From assembly GCA_030268105.1 (NCBI GenBank), contig BSDZ01000117.1, positions 248,001-312,000 on the forward strand: DNA of 64,000 nt, in the 5' to 3' direction. The notes beneath the pieces are model-generated. The model had not been told where the DNA came from and made no database searches. It saw only the letters and a program-made list of their open reading frames with translations. The position numbers were made by a program, and so were the translations under genes. Positions 33,387-44,325 of this stretch are shown in pieces (position 1 is the stretch's first letter; every line of letters starts with the position of its first letter). Source of the stretch: Volvox africanus. Taxonomy: Eukaryota; Chlorophyta; Chlorophyceae; Chlamydomonadales; Volvocaceae.

Positions 33387-33475
33387 CATACCTTACGGGG
33401 TCTGACGGCAGACTTCTATTCTGTAATCGAAGATCATTGTAAGTTGAAGCTTTCGTTGTTGTTTTCCACTGTCAC
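33387..33475 (+). repeat. Element I 3' LTR, second part
   Basis: This matches the CGGGGTCTGACGG region and the sequence after it in the 3' part of the family-2 LTR. It resumes where 32572 stopped and ends before the LTR terminus. Confidence 0.65.
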
Positions 33476-33550
33476 ATTGGTCGCACGAGAACCTACTCTC
33501 CTACAATGACAATGAGACAGCCGTGAGTCGAACCGTCTCGCTACCAAATT
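33476..33550 (-). other. Leader and primer-binding site next to LTR K
   Basis: The minus strand reads LTR end, TGGTAGCGAGACGGTTCG-like site, and the leader GGTTCTCG. It lies downstream of LTR K, whose other side carries a polypurine tract. Confidence 0.6.
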
Positions 33551-34361
33551 TGTTGTTTCCTTCCTTCTTCAATCATGCACTAATTCTGCACGTCTGGGCG
33601 TTAGCTTCACATGTATCGTGCTTATGAACAGCAAGACGATTCAATGTGAGTAATTTGACAATGGAAGACTCAGCAACAGGGAAAGATCCAACTTACAATA
33701 GTCTTTGATTACAGAATGGTAGTCTGCCAACCCCGCAGGCAATGTTCATCATCCGGCTGGAGATGGTATCCTAGAATAGCTCAGGCCGAATACAAATGAG
33801 TAAAACGTATGTATGAGAATTAGATTGAGTAAAGTATGTGGGTACTTAATCCAAAGTAGCGTCAAGCCGACTTCGGTCTCTAGGCGGCCGTCCTCACACC
33901 TATCACGTTCGCGATACCAATGTGCAGTACAGGTCTCACTGGATTCCGATCTCATGTGTGAGTACTTTCATAGCACTGCTCTAAATATCGTGTAATCCGT
34001 GATATTAATGGATGCAACGTATGCAATATGCAAAGGTCCAAATATCGATATTCGGTTGCCGACCCAACCATCGCGATTGTCGCGTTCCCGCATACGCGTA
34101 TGGCTTATGACACGGATGAGGTAATAATATTTGAAATATTATTACGTGATATATTATGCCAATTGTGGGTTCGCGCATTGATATCAGCCTCGAGTCAAAC
34201 ATCTCGACCGACAGTGTGATGTCGTAGATGATAATGCGATGTGCTTGGTTAGCTCGATATACTCAAATATACCATGCTAATATGATTATATCATGCTCAG
34301 TAGTGCTCGGATGGATTGCAGCCTACTTCGGCATAAACGGTGGTCGAACCGGCGTACAACA
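33551..34361 (-). repeat. LTR K, 3' LTR of element L (family 2)
   Basis: An 811-bp minus-strand LTR. On its right is the reverse complement of GGGAGGGGGGATAGT, so it is the 3' LTR of element L; on its left is a primer-binding site and leader. It includes a near-perfect 25-nt palindrome at about 34122-34146. Confidence 0.85.
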
Positions 34362-35910
34362 ACTATCCCCCCTCCCGTATGCAGCATCCTCACTGCATCG
34401 TACCGCATCGACTGCAGAGATCATTGGGTCTGTGTGGCACGTAGACGAGCTTCCTCTTATAGGGGCTTCATTTCTGGCGAGAAATTACACGACGGCTCCC
34501 AAGAGTTGTGCTTGCTAGAACAGCCATTCCATTTGACCAGGTACTCGTGCACCATCCACTTACATTGCTGTCGGCCTACACGTCGAACCCGACAATCCAG
34601 TATCCGTTCCACATCGTACACCTTTTGCTTTCCTGTGATCCAGGTCTCGGGACCGGGGTCCATTACTGCAGGGGCATCAATGTCATTTGTAACGGGTGCT
34701 GTAACACAATAAGGGCGAATGAGAGATATATGAAACGTGGGGTGAATATTCATGTCAGAGGGTAGTGATAGTTCCACAGCTACATTTCCTACCATGCGTA
34801 CAACGGGATATGGACCGATCCAGCGACGTAATAGTTTTCGGGACCCGTCAGGGGCTTTGACCTGTAGAGCGGTTAACAGCATTGTTAAGCTCAAATTCTG
34901 CCGAAGTCAGAAACGTATCCCAGACGGAGGGTGTGCATCCCGCAAAATTTCGTAACATATCGCCCAACGTGCGATTTGTGCGTTCGGTTTGCCCATCGGA
35001 TTGTGGATGATATGCTGTACTCAAATGAACGCACGTGCCGACAACTTCACATAGCACTTCCCAAAATTTAGACGTGAATTGACCGCTGCGATCGGATATC
35101 ACATTGTTAGGAACGCCATGCAATCATACTACGTTATCGAAAAATAATTTTGCTGTTTGCTCAGCGGTGCAAGACGAGGTGCAGGGGGCTAAGTGGACCA
35201 TTTTGGTCAAGCGATCGACCATAACGAACACCGAGTCATATCCCCCCTCAGTTTTGGGCAGCGCGACTACGAAGTCTATTGAAACACTTTCCCAAGGGGC
35301 ATTAACGAAGTTTTCCGCATCCTTCACCATGCGCGGCCACCAAAACGAGCATCGCACTAGCTCTGCCAAACACGTGCTGCCAGGATGTCCTGCTAACGGG
35401 TCCTCGTGAAACCGAGCAAGAATATTGTAGCGCAATGCGTCATCGTTGGGCATGATGATTTGCGTAGTCGAGCCATCCATCCGCAACCATAGGTCGTTGC
35501 GCTTTTGTAGATGTTCCACATTACTGGGTGTAGCGAACCACGGATCTGCTTCATACGCCACCTTGAGTCGCTGCGTAAGGTCCGACACTATCGGCACCTC
35601 CTGGCTGCGTGAACGGGTAATCGGTGCTGCTAGGATTGCAGCGTGTAACGACGGATGTCGACTGAGGGTGTAAGCAATATTAATTTTGCCGGCGATGTAC
35701 TCCCATGTACAGTCGAAGCGAGATAGATATTCCATCCACCGGGCTTGTCGTCGGTTGAATGTAGGGACACTTTGTAAAAATGTCAGCGGTTTGTGGTCGG
35801 TCTTCAGTGTAAAAGAACGGCCTTCGAGGTAACAGCGCCATTCCTTCAAAGCATGTGGAACTGCCAACAGCTCCTGATCTCCGGTCGTGTATCGGGTCTC
35901 CGCACCCAAG
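34362..35910 (-). pseudogene. pol: Element L: chromodomain, integrase and RNase H end
   Basis: The minus strand encodes the chromodomain (34457-34650; one cage Tyr now Cys in KWNGC), the GPY/F module, integrase pieces and the C-terminal RNase H (TDHKPLTFL, then NIAYTLSRHP). Two internal deletions are visible. One joins NNAVNRS to the DGSRKL segment near 34860. The other removes the zinc-finger C-X2-C region near 35308, so that DAENF runs into APWESVS. The element could not integrate itself. Confidence 0.8.
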
Positions 35911-36846
35911 AATTACTTCCTCGTGAAGGTCATCCTTCCTGCAACAATACAGTGCCGCTCCCATGTAGGGACACATCCGATATTACTTCTACATGAAACG
36001 GCAACGAGTAATCAGGAAAAGAAAGGGTGACGTCGTCGGCGATGATACGCTTGAGCGCTTCGAATGCCCGCTGACACTTGGGTGTCCAAGCTTCGAGAGA
36101 AGCGAAGCCTCCTTTCCTCGTCAAGTTTGTAAGCGGGGCCGCAATAATGGAGTATTTGTTAATAAACTTACGGAAGTAGTTGGTCAAGCCCAGGAACTGA
36201 CGTAGTTCCGTGAGGTTCTGAGGTGCGGGCCATTCGCGAACCACAGCTACCTTCCGCGGGTCAATTCTTATCCCAGTGGCCGACACGATGTGGCCCAAAT
36301 ACTCCACCTGAGGCTGCGCCCAAGAACATTTGGCGCGTTTAGCAAACAATTGCTCCCGCTTCATCACCTCAAGCATGAGCTCGAGATGCTTCAAGTGCTC
36401 CTCGCGTGTCTTGGAATATATTAAAATATCATCCAAATAACAAACGACGAACCTGTCGATATACGGTCTGAACATGCGATCCATCACTGCTTGAAATGTG
36501 GCGGGCGCATTAGTAAGTCCAAACGACAAGACCATGTACTCAGAGTGACCAAAGGGGGTCCGGAAAGCGGTTTTCGGAATATCAGAAGCAGCAATGCGTA
36601 TCTGATTATACCCCTGTTGGAGGTCAATCGAGGAAAAATAAGCTGAGCCTTTCAACTTATTGAGCAGGTCATCAACGCACGGCAAAGGGTAGCGATTTTA
36701 ACCGTAGTCGCATTCAAGCCCTGGTAATCAATGCACATACGCAGCGTCCCATCCTTCTTACCGACAAACAATATCGGTGCGGAGTGTGGCGATGTGCTGG
36801 GCCGAATCATACCCTTTGCAAGCAGATCCCTCACTTGCCGCTTCAT
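35911..36846 (-). pseudogene. pol: Element L: reverse transcriptase
   Basis: The minus strand encodes RT in two frames (36846-36652 and 36685-35930). It has [21 protein letters not shown] and [10 protein letters not shown] intact, then the RT-RNase H connection. A frameshift lies near 36690, at NRYPLP, and another near 35930. Confidence 0.85.
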
Positions 36847-38150
36847 CCGCTCAACTTTGGCAGCTTAACCTGTACATAGGTTGTGAAACGGGTTGTGCTC
36901 GAGCACACAAGGGATCGTATAGTCAGCAGGTTGCATAGGTGGGAGCCCTGGGATGTCGCCAAAGACATCAGCATATTTATGCAGGAGGGCTTCGACCTCA
37001 AGATCCTTCACGGTGGACTGCGCGGTGGTAGCATTCGATTGCACCCGTGGCCTCACAAGCAACACATGGGCGCCTTTCCGTATCATCCAATCGGTTTCTT
37101 TGCGCCCAATTAGCTTGGGTTCTTCATTTCGGCGGACTAACGCCGCTAGAGCAAAATTAACCTCAGGCTCCGCAACAGTTCCGCCCTCCTCTGGTGTGAC
37201 ATCTTGGTACGACAGGAAAGGTTAGGCGATAGGTTCCCTTTGCAAAAACTAAGTGTGGTGGACGCCATATGGATGCGCGCGCGGTACTGCCGTAATGTCA
37301 CGGCACCCAGAATGTACTGTGCCGTCTCCGAGAGACCTTGTAGCACATACGGTTGGGCCCTAACACACAGAGGGCCTATCGATAGGCTCATGGTGATCCT
37401 GCCCACGATGGGATGCTTACCTCCATCAGCGAGGGTAACCTGTGCACAATCAGACGACTGAGGGGTCAGCCCCAATGCGTTCACCTCCTTTGCCGAGATG
37501 AAGTCGTCGCTGGCGCCGGTATCCACGAGCGCCTTCATCAGTCGGCCACCGAGGCTGATTTCGATAATAGGGACACGATTTCCTGTTAGAGTCGACTCCG
37601 TGGAAAGTAGAAGTGATCCTAGAGCAGGCTCGAACCTGGTAGAATCCAATAGGGGGGCCTCAAACCAAACTTCAGCAGCATAAGATAATTTGGGCAGTTC
37701 TGTCGGTTTCCCTGTCACATCCACACCGTTGAACAGAACAGTATCCGACTCGAATCGGAGAACACATTGCATACCTTCCAGCAGCGCCGCAGCTTTGTGC
37801 TGACTGTAAGAGGGAATTAGTATGCAAGCTGCAGTGTCCGGATTTTGACGACGATACCTTTTATACCTGGTGAGCTGTTCGCACAACTCACGAAAAGACG
37901 AAGGGATAAACAAAGTAACGTGGCCGGACAAATTGAGGGACGAAAGCGGTGCGAACAAGTTACAAAGCGAGTCAAAATGTGTCAGTCCCGTGCGACCATC
38001 AAGCAAAAAGCGTTGCTTGATAGCGCGCTCAATTTGTTCGAAAATAGAGGGTAAAAGAGCCTTCATTGCCGGTCATAACAATAGCCAGCGGCCACGTACA
38101 AGTCCTTCAGTCCCGGGAGGAGTCCCTTTCTCCGTAACCCGGGCAATTTC
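36847..38150 (-). pseudogene. pol: Element L: linker, protease and pre-protease domain
   Basis: Minus-strand frame 38066-37146 holds the pre-protease domain (LLDGRTGL, FDSLCNLFAP, HVTLFIPSS, AACILIPSYS, DTVLFNGVD) and a protease with intact LVDTGASDDFI. The linker region 37086-36865 is frameshifted. A UGA just upstream of 38066 interrupts the path from Gag. This is one of the best preserved copies of the pre-protease domain. Confidence 0.8.
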
Positions 38151-38153
38151 CTA
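38112..38153 (-). promoter_or_regulatory. Putative UAG readthrough signal (element L)
   Basis: On the minus strand: UAG (38153-38151), a 7-nt spacer, CCCGGG (38143-38138), a 20-nt loop, CCCGGG (38117-38112). Layout is identical to elements A, B and C. Confidence 0.7.
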
Positions 38154-38261
38154 AGTCGTCTTGGGCACAAAAGGCGGCAAAAGAGGACACTCACGAGTGG
38201 GATGCTCCCCTGCACACCTCAGGCAGAGATTAGCGAACTTCCGACGGTCAAACTCCGAATG
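38154..38261 (-). pseudogene. gag: Element L: Gag C-terminus with zinc knuckle
   Basis: The minus strand encodes the segment KFANLCLRC...ECPLL followed by the Pro-rich tail, with the C-X2-C-X3-H-X4-C knuckle. It is cut at 38262 by a family-1 LTR fragment. Confidence 0.75.
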
Positions 38262-38596
38262 TTGGGCATGTATCGTGACGGGTGCGGCGCTCGCAACGTG
38301 TGCTGTAATGAAGTAATATTTTTTGATATAATATTACGTATCGTTTCATAGCACGAGCATAGTGCACTTCTCGATCGTTCAAGATTTCATGCATGCTAGG
38401 CAGATTTGCCATGATGCGATGTCGCGATGCATAATGGTGACATGCCAAATACACATATAAATGTATATGAATACATTTATATCATGCAAGTTCATTCATA
38501 TGCATTGATCGTCCATGCGTTCATAAAGATAGCACTTCGCCCCGTAGTGTCGCATCGACCTACACATCGGCGGGAAACGAACCGTGGCACAACACG
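38262..38596 (-). repeat. Family-1 LTR fragment inside gag of element L
   Basis: The first 335 bp or so of a family-1 LTR on the minus strand, including the TGTTGTGCC start and the AT-rich hairpins. About 280 bp of gag linker expected here is missing. Confidence 0.8.
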
Positions 38597-38908
38597 AAGG
38601 CGGTTCCTGCGCTCACATCACGTGTACGCGAGGATGGATTTGTTTAGCACCTCTAGTAAAAGTTACTAAAGCATCGTAAGATTGAAACGGTATTCCATTA
38701 AGGTCCGTTGCACACAATCACACTCTGGACTCGGTAAGGCCGCGGTGAAACCAAAAGATACGATTTTCCTCAGGAAAGTTAACGATAGGGGTTACCAGTG
38801 CCTCAAAGCGTGACTGGTAAGCAGGAACGGTTTCGTTTGGACGCATATGGTACATGCCTTGTGCCAGTACCTTACGAGCCTCGTAACTGCACGAGCGGAC
38901 TTCGGTAG
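38597..38908 (-). pseudogene. gag: Element L: Gag core fragment
   Basis: The minus strand encodes EARKVLAQGMYHMRPNETVP, AYQSRFEALVTPIVNFPEE and the YDALVTFTRG region. It is cut on the right by the LTR of element M at 38909. Confidence 0.75.
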
Positions 38909-39696
38909 TGTTGTACATGGGTTCGATCGCCATTTACACCGAAGTAGACCGCAATCCATTTGAGCATTACGAAGCATGATATAATTATATTAGCATGATA
39001 TATTCGAGTATATCTAGCTAATCAGGCATGTCGCATTATCATCTACGACATCACGCTGTCGGTCAACATGTTTAACTCGAGGCTGATCATTAATGCGCGA
39101 TCTATCCGTTGGCATAATATCTCACGTAATAATACTTTAAATATTATTACCTCATCCGTGTCATAAACCATACGCGTATGGTTGGGTCGGCAACCGAATA
39201 TCGATATTCGGACCTTCGCATATTGCATACGTTGCATCCATTAATATCACAGATTACGCGATATTTAGGATAGTGCTACGAAGGTACTCACACTTGAGAT
39301 CAGAATCCAGTGAGACCTGTACTGCACATCGGTATCACGACGTGATAGGTGTGAGGACGGCCGCCTAGAGACGTTGGCTCGATGCTACTTTGGACTAAGT
39401 ACTCGTGTACTTAACTCTATCTAATTCGCATACATACGATATACTCATTTATATTCGGCCTGAGCTATTCCAGCACAGCATCTCCAGCCGGATGATGAAC
39501 ATTGCCCGCGGGGTCTGACGGCCGACTACCCATTTGTAAACGAAGACTATTGTAAGTTGGATCTTTCCTTATTGTTGAGTCTTCCGCTGTCACTTACTTG
39601 CATTGAATTGTCTTGCTGTTCGTAAGCTTGGTGTGCACTTAGCTAACATCCAGACGTGCAGATTCAGTGCATGGTTGAAGAAGGAAGGACACAACA
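38909..39696 (+). repeat. Element M 5' LTR (family 2)
   Basis: A 788-bp LTR, TGTTGTACATGG to GACACAACA, followed by primer-binding site TGGTAGTGAGAC at 39701. It was inserted into the gag of element L. Confidence 0.85.
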
Positions 39697-40136
39697 AATT
39701 TGGTAGTGAGACCAGATTCGACTCACGGTTGTCTCGTCATTACTGTTGGGGAGTAGATTCTCGCACGAGCAAACGGCAGCGAGTGATATCACGGGATAAC
39801 CTCGTTGGAAAGCCGGTATTGTACTATCCTCTTCCCGAACTTTTGATATCATATCTGTCCTTAAATACTGATCATACTTTCGCTACCCGTAAGGTCTTAA
39901 ATCCACAGAAGGAATTCCATCGCCGTCATACTTGGAATCGCTTCCCCAATGAGATGAACATTTGACAGGACCAGCTACTAAGGATATATCAATTTGAAGG
40001 TGACAACGCATTGGTGGGTTACATTATCGTTTGCGTCGAAGATTACTCGTGCATGAACGATACACGTGAGAAAATTTCGAAGGTATAGACCTATCCTTAT
40101 CTCTCTGTCCTTGTAAGGTACTAATTAGAATACACG
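39697..40136 (+). other. Element M leader, no recognisable ORF0
   Basis: Between the primer-binding site and Gag. A 120-codon frame at 39603-39965 starts inside the LTR and does not resemble ORF0. I see no other feature. Confidence 0.5.
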
Positions 40137-41435
40137 TTGTATAATCAGTATCTACCAACTACAGGGGAAAGTGAACAGGCTAATATTAGTGTCCACGATG
40201 AGGGACCGGAGGCCGCACCGAACGTTGATAACTTACATATTCCCCAAGCAAATGCCCCCCAGTCGAACTACCCTTACCCAGCTCAGGATCCTCCTGAGAC
40301 ACCAGATTCTGTGAGGCCCACCGAGGCAGAGCAGAACCCAGTGATGGTATCGCTGCAGCAACTTATGGATGAAGGCGGGGTTCCCGGTTTCGTCGTCCCA
40401 ACACCTCGACTCCATATTCATCACGACACCGAACCCAAGGTTATCGCAAGCGCCACCCGCTCCTATGTCCGTGATGCTAAGAGGTATCTGAAGTTGGTAA
40501 GGGGAGGTGATCGCGACGAAGTGAAGTGTCTATTCATTGGAGCCACACTAAGCGGCGTCACAAGGGAATGGTATGATCATTGGACCACTGTGCAGGAGCA
40601 CTTTACATTCGAAGAGCTAATTAATGCGCTTCTCACTCATTTCTCTCCCGGAAATCAGTCGCAAGTGGCTGCCATGTATCGAGAATTACACGCAGGCACT
40701 TATCGAATGCGACCTAACGAGTCCGTGGAGGACTACCGGTTGCGTTTTGAGGGACTGACAGCACCCATGATTGGCTTTTCAGAAGGAGACTACATTTATT
40801 GGTTTCAACGCGGTCTCTCGCTTCAGTTAGCCCGAGCGAGTACTACGGACCTGACACTGGAAGGGACAAGGTTGTACACGCGATGGGTTCAGATCGTTCG
40901 TGACGTCGAAGCTCGCCTTAGAACGGGACAAGAACGCCCGACATCTTTAGCACCGCTATCAGTTGACACGACGCAAGATATCACTAACGAGACTGATCCA
41001 GCACCTGAGACTACTGGTATTCCCCTACCGCCGGCTCCTATGCGCCATGGTGGCATCCCTCTGATCAATCACGTTCATACTCTTAGTACCCAAGAATTAA
41101 TTCCAAGGCATTCTCAGATGACTTGGAGTATACGGAAGAGGAAGGATGTGCTACAAAATACCGCCGAGTCACGCGGAGCTGCATCAGAATTGAAGCGGTC
41201 AAGAACACAAAATCGATGGCTTACCAAGTGGGGATGTACGCAAACGGAGTTTGCGCAGCGACGACAATTGGGAGTTTGCCTTCGGTGCGCATCAAATCAT
41301 CCTACAAGGAACTGTCCGCTTTTACCCCCGTTAGCCGTAGGACTACGTTCGACGGACGAAGCACCTGACACGACTTCCTTTGATATTGTCGGAGCACCCA
41401 GTTCGTACGTACTGAGTTGGGTTAATCTTGATTGA
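40137..41435 (+). CDS. gag: Gag of element M, diverged and intact
   Basis: An open frame of 432 residues. An acidic, Pro-rich N-terminus precedes a Gag core at about residues 108-270 (YVRDAKRYLKLVRGGDRDEV, CLFIGATLSGVTREWYDHW, YRMRPNESVEDYRLRFEGLT). A basic region and a zinc knuckle CLRCASNHPTRNC follow, spaced C-X2-C-X3-H-X4-C. It is clearly diverged from the other Gags yet fully open, while the downstream Pol is decayed. The tail reads on past the usual UAG position to a UGA. It could be a domesticated or trans-acting Gag, or simply a recently inserted mosaic. Confidence 0.85.
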   Translation: MYNQYLPTTGESEQANISVHDEGPEAAPNVDNLHIPQANAPQSNYPYPAQDPPETPDSVRPTEAEQNPVMVSLQQLMDEGGVPGFVVPTPRLHIHHDTEPKVIASATRSYVRDAKRYLKLVRGGDRDEVKCLFIGATLSGVTREWYDHWTTVQEHFTFEELINALLTHFSPGNQSQVAAMYRELHAGTYRMRPNESVEDYRLRFEGLTAPMIGFSEGDYIYWFQRGLSLQLARASTTDLTLEGTRLYTRWVQIVRDVEARLRTGQERPTSLAPLSVDTTQDITNETDPAPETTGIPLPPAPMRHGGIPLINHVHTLSTQELIPRHSQMTWSIRKRKDVLQNTAESRGAASELKRSRTQNRWLTKWGCTQTEFAQRRQLGVCLRCASNHPTRNCPLLPPLAVGLRSTDEAPDTTSFDIVGAPSSYVLSWVNLD

Positions 41436-42304
41436 ATCTAGCAATGTTGGTATGAGGAGACTCTTCGCTACCTTTGGCTAGATAACTCGATGATTAGTAA
41501 TTATGTGTCTCTAACGAATCCTTTTCTGCTGAGCATCATGGATCGTAGGGATGATGCGGAGGTACACCACGTTTGACTCCTTTGGATGGCAACGAAGTCG
41601 ATTTTGTTCACCGGAATTTCGGAACAACTATGTGCCACAGGTGTCACTGACAACCTTATCTCAAAGAAGTGATAAGCATGATGGGGTTGACCCCATAATC
41701 GTCTAATCGTTCAGGTTACCCTCGTTGATGAGGGTAAGCATCCCATCGTGGGCAGAATCACCCTTAGTCGATGTGAGACCCTTTGTGTGTTAGGGCCGAA
41801 TGAGTGCAACAAGGTCTCTGGGAGACAGCACTACATGCACATTGGGCGCCGCGACATAACAACAGTACTGTGCACGCATCGATATGGAGTCCAGCACAAT
41901 TGGCCATTGTGCAAAAGGGAACCTATTGCCTAAGGTACCTCGTCTGTCGTACTAAGATGTCACACCAGAGGAGGGCGGAACTGTGTGGAGCCTGCGGTTA
42001 ATTTCGTTTAGCGGCGTTCACCCGCCGAAATAAAGAACCCAAGCTTGAAGGGTGTAAGACAAGCTTATCAAATGATAAGGAAAAACATCCATGAATTGCT
42101 TGTGAGGCCTTGGGTGCAATCGATTGCTACCACCGTGCAGTCTCTTGTGAAAGATTCTGAGGTCGCAGCCCCCTTCTATTGCCAAATTATACTGATGCAT
42201 TTGTCATCCTGGGGCTCCCACCTATGCTACCTGCTGACTATACGATCCCTCTTGTGCTCGAGCACAACCCGTTTCACAACCTATGTACAGGTTAAGCTGC
42301 CAAA
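41436..42304 (+). pseudogene. pol: Element M: protease and linker remnants
   Basis: A decayed region. The pre-protease domain is missing. The protease active site reads A-T-G in place of D-T-G, and the following segment has stops. From about 41718 it matches the linker of elements H and P, including the odd HYMHIGRRD-like frame. Confidence 0.65.
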
Positions 42305-43630
42305 GTGGAGCGGATGAAGCGGCTAATGGGGGATCTGCTCGCAAAGGGTATGATTCGGCCCAGCACATCGCCATATTCTGCGCCGATATTGTTTGTCGGT
42401 AAGAAGGATGGGACGTTGTGTATGTGCATTAATTATCGGGGCTTGAATGCGACCACGATTAAAAATCGCTACCCTTTGCCGCGCGTCAATGACCTGCTCG
42501 ATAAGTTGAGGGGCTCAGCTTATTTTTCCTCGATTGACCTTCAACAGGGGTATAATCAGATACGCATCGCTGCTTCTGATATTCCGAAAACTGCTTTTCG
42601 GACCCCCTTTGGTCACTTCGAGTACACGGTCTTGTCGTGTGGACATACTAATGCGCCCGCCACATTCCAAGCAGTGATGGATTGCATGTTCAGACCGTAT
42701 ATCGACAGGTTCGTCGTTTGCTATTTGGATGATATTTTAATATATTCCAAGACGCACGAGGAGCACCTGAAGCATCTCGAGCTCGTGCTTGAGGTGATGA
42801 AGCGGGAGCAATTGTTTGCTAAACGCGCCAAGAGTTTTTGGGCGCAGCCTCAAGTGGAGTATTTGGGCCACATCGTGTCGGCCACTGGAATAAGGATGGA
42901 CCCACGGAAGGTAGCTGTGGTTCACGAGTGGCCCGCGCCTCAGAACCTCATTGAACTACGCCAGTTCTTAGGTTTGACCAACTACTTCCGTAAGTTTATT
43001 AAGAAATACTCCATTATTGCGGCCCCGCTTACAAATCTGATAAAGAAAGGAGGTTTCGCTTCTCTCGAGGCCTGGACACCCGCATGTCAGCGGGCATTCA
43101 AAGAGCTCAAGCGAATCGTCGCCGACGACGTTATCCTCTCTTTCCCTGATTACTTGTTGCCATTTCGTGTTGAAGTTGTATCGGATGCTTCCTTGCATGG
43201 AAGCGGCGCTGTATTGTTGCAGGAAGGGCGACCGATCGCCTTCACGAGTAAGAAATTCTCGGGTGCGGAGACCCAATACATGACCGGAGAGCAGGAGCTG
43301 TTGGCAGTTCTACATGCTTTGAAGGAATGGCGTTGTTACCTCGAAGGCCGCCCTTTTACACTGAAGACAGATCACAAACCGCTGACATTCTTACAGAGTG
43401 TCCCCACGCTCAACCGACGACAAGCCCTGTGGATGGAGTACCTATCTCGTTTCGACTGTACATGGGAATATATCGCTGGCAGAATTAATATTGCTGACGC
43501 CCTCAGTCGACATCCATCATTACACGCTGCGATTTTGGCAGCGCTGGTTACTCGTTCGCGCAGTCAGGAGGTGCCGATAGCATTGGACCTTGCGCAGCGA
43601 CTCAAGATGGCGTATGAAGTGGATCCATGA
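42305..43630 (+). pseudogene. pol: Element M: reverse transcriptase and RNase H
   Basis: A 441-residue frame with [17 protein letters not shown] (preceded by CGHT where others have FGLT) and [10 protein letters not shown], then RNase H with [30 protein letters not shown] and [10 protein letters not shown]. It ends at a UGA (43628) where others encode Trp (DPWFA). Confidence 0.85.
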
Positions 43631-44325
43631 TTTGCTTCACCAAGTAATGTGGAACATTTGCACAAGCGCAACGATTTGTGGCTACGGATGGATGGCTCGA
43701 CCACACAAATCATCGTGCCCAACGATGACGCATTGCGCTAAAATATTCTTGCTCGGTTTCACAAGGACCCGTTAGCAGGACATCCTGGCAGCACGTGTTT
43801 GGCAGAGCTAGTGCGATGCTCGTTTTGGTGGCCGCGCATGGTGAAGGATGCGGAAAACTTCGTGCAAAGGTGCAGTTTATGTCAGCGCAATAAAGCACTA
43901 TCCGGTAAGGGCCAGGGTTTATTACAACCTTTACCTATACCAGATGCCCCTTGGGAAAGTGTTTCTATGGACTTCGTAGTCGCGCTGCCCAAAACTGAGG
44001 GGGGATACGACTCGGTGTTCGTTATGGTTTTGGGAAGCGCTCTGTCAACTTGTCGGCATGCGCGTTCATTTAAGCACAGCATATCATCCACAATCTGATG
44101 GGCAAACCGAACGAACGCACAAATCGCACGTTGGGCGATATGCTACGAAATTTTGTGGGACGCACACCCTCCGTCTGGGATACGTTTCTGACTTCGGCAG
44201 AATTTGCGCTTAACAATGCTGTTAACCGCTCGACAGGTCAAAGCCCCTTCTTTCTGAATTATGGATTCCATCCAACGCTACCCGTGTGGCGAGAGTTGGA
44301 GATAAATCTCCCGGCGGCTAAAACC
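43631..44325 (+). pseudogene. pol: Element M: integrase fragments
   Basis: It includes the zinc-binding region ([16 protein letters not shown]) and [16 protein letters not shown]. An internal deletion at about 44028 then joins VFVMV to the WEALCQLVGM segment, removing the second catalytic motif. The integrase is cut at 44325 by the LTR of element P. Confidence 0.8.

Noticed and set aside
39603..39965. A 120-codon frame across the end of the LTR and leader of element M
   Set aside because: It starts inside the LTR, resembles no ORF0 or other product, and equivalents are not kept in sister elements.
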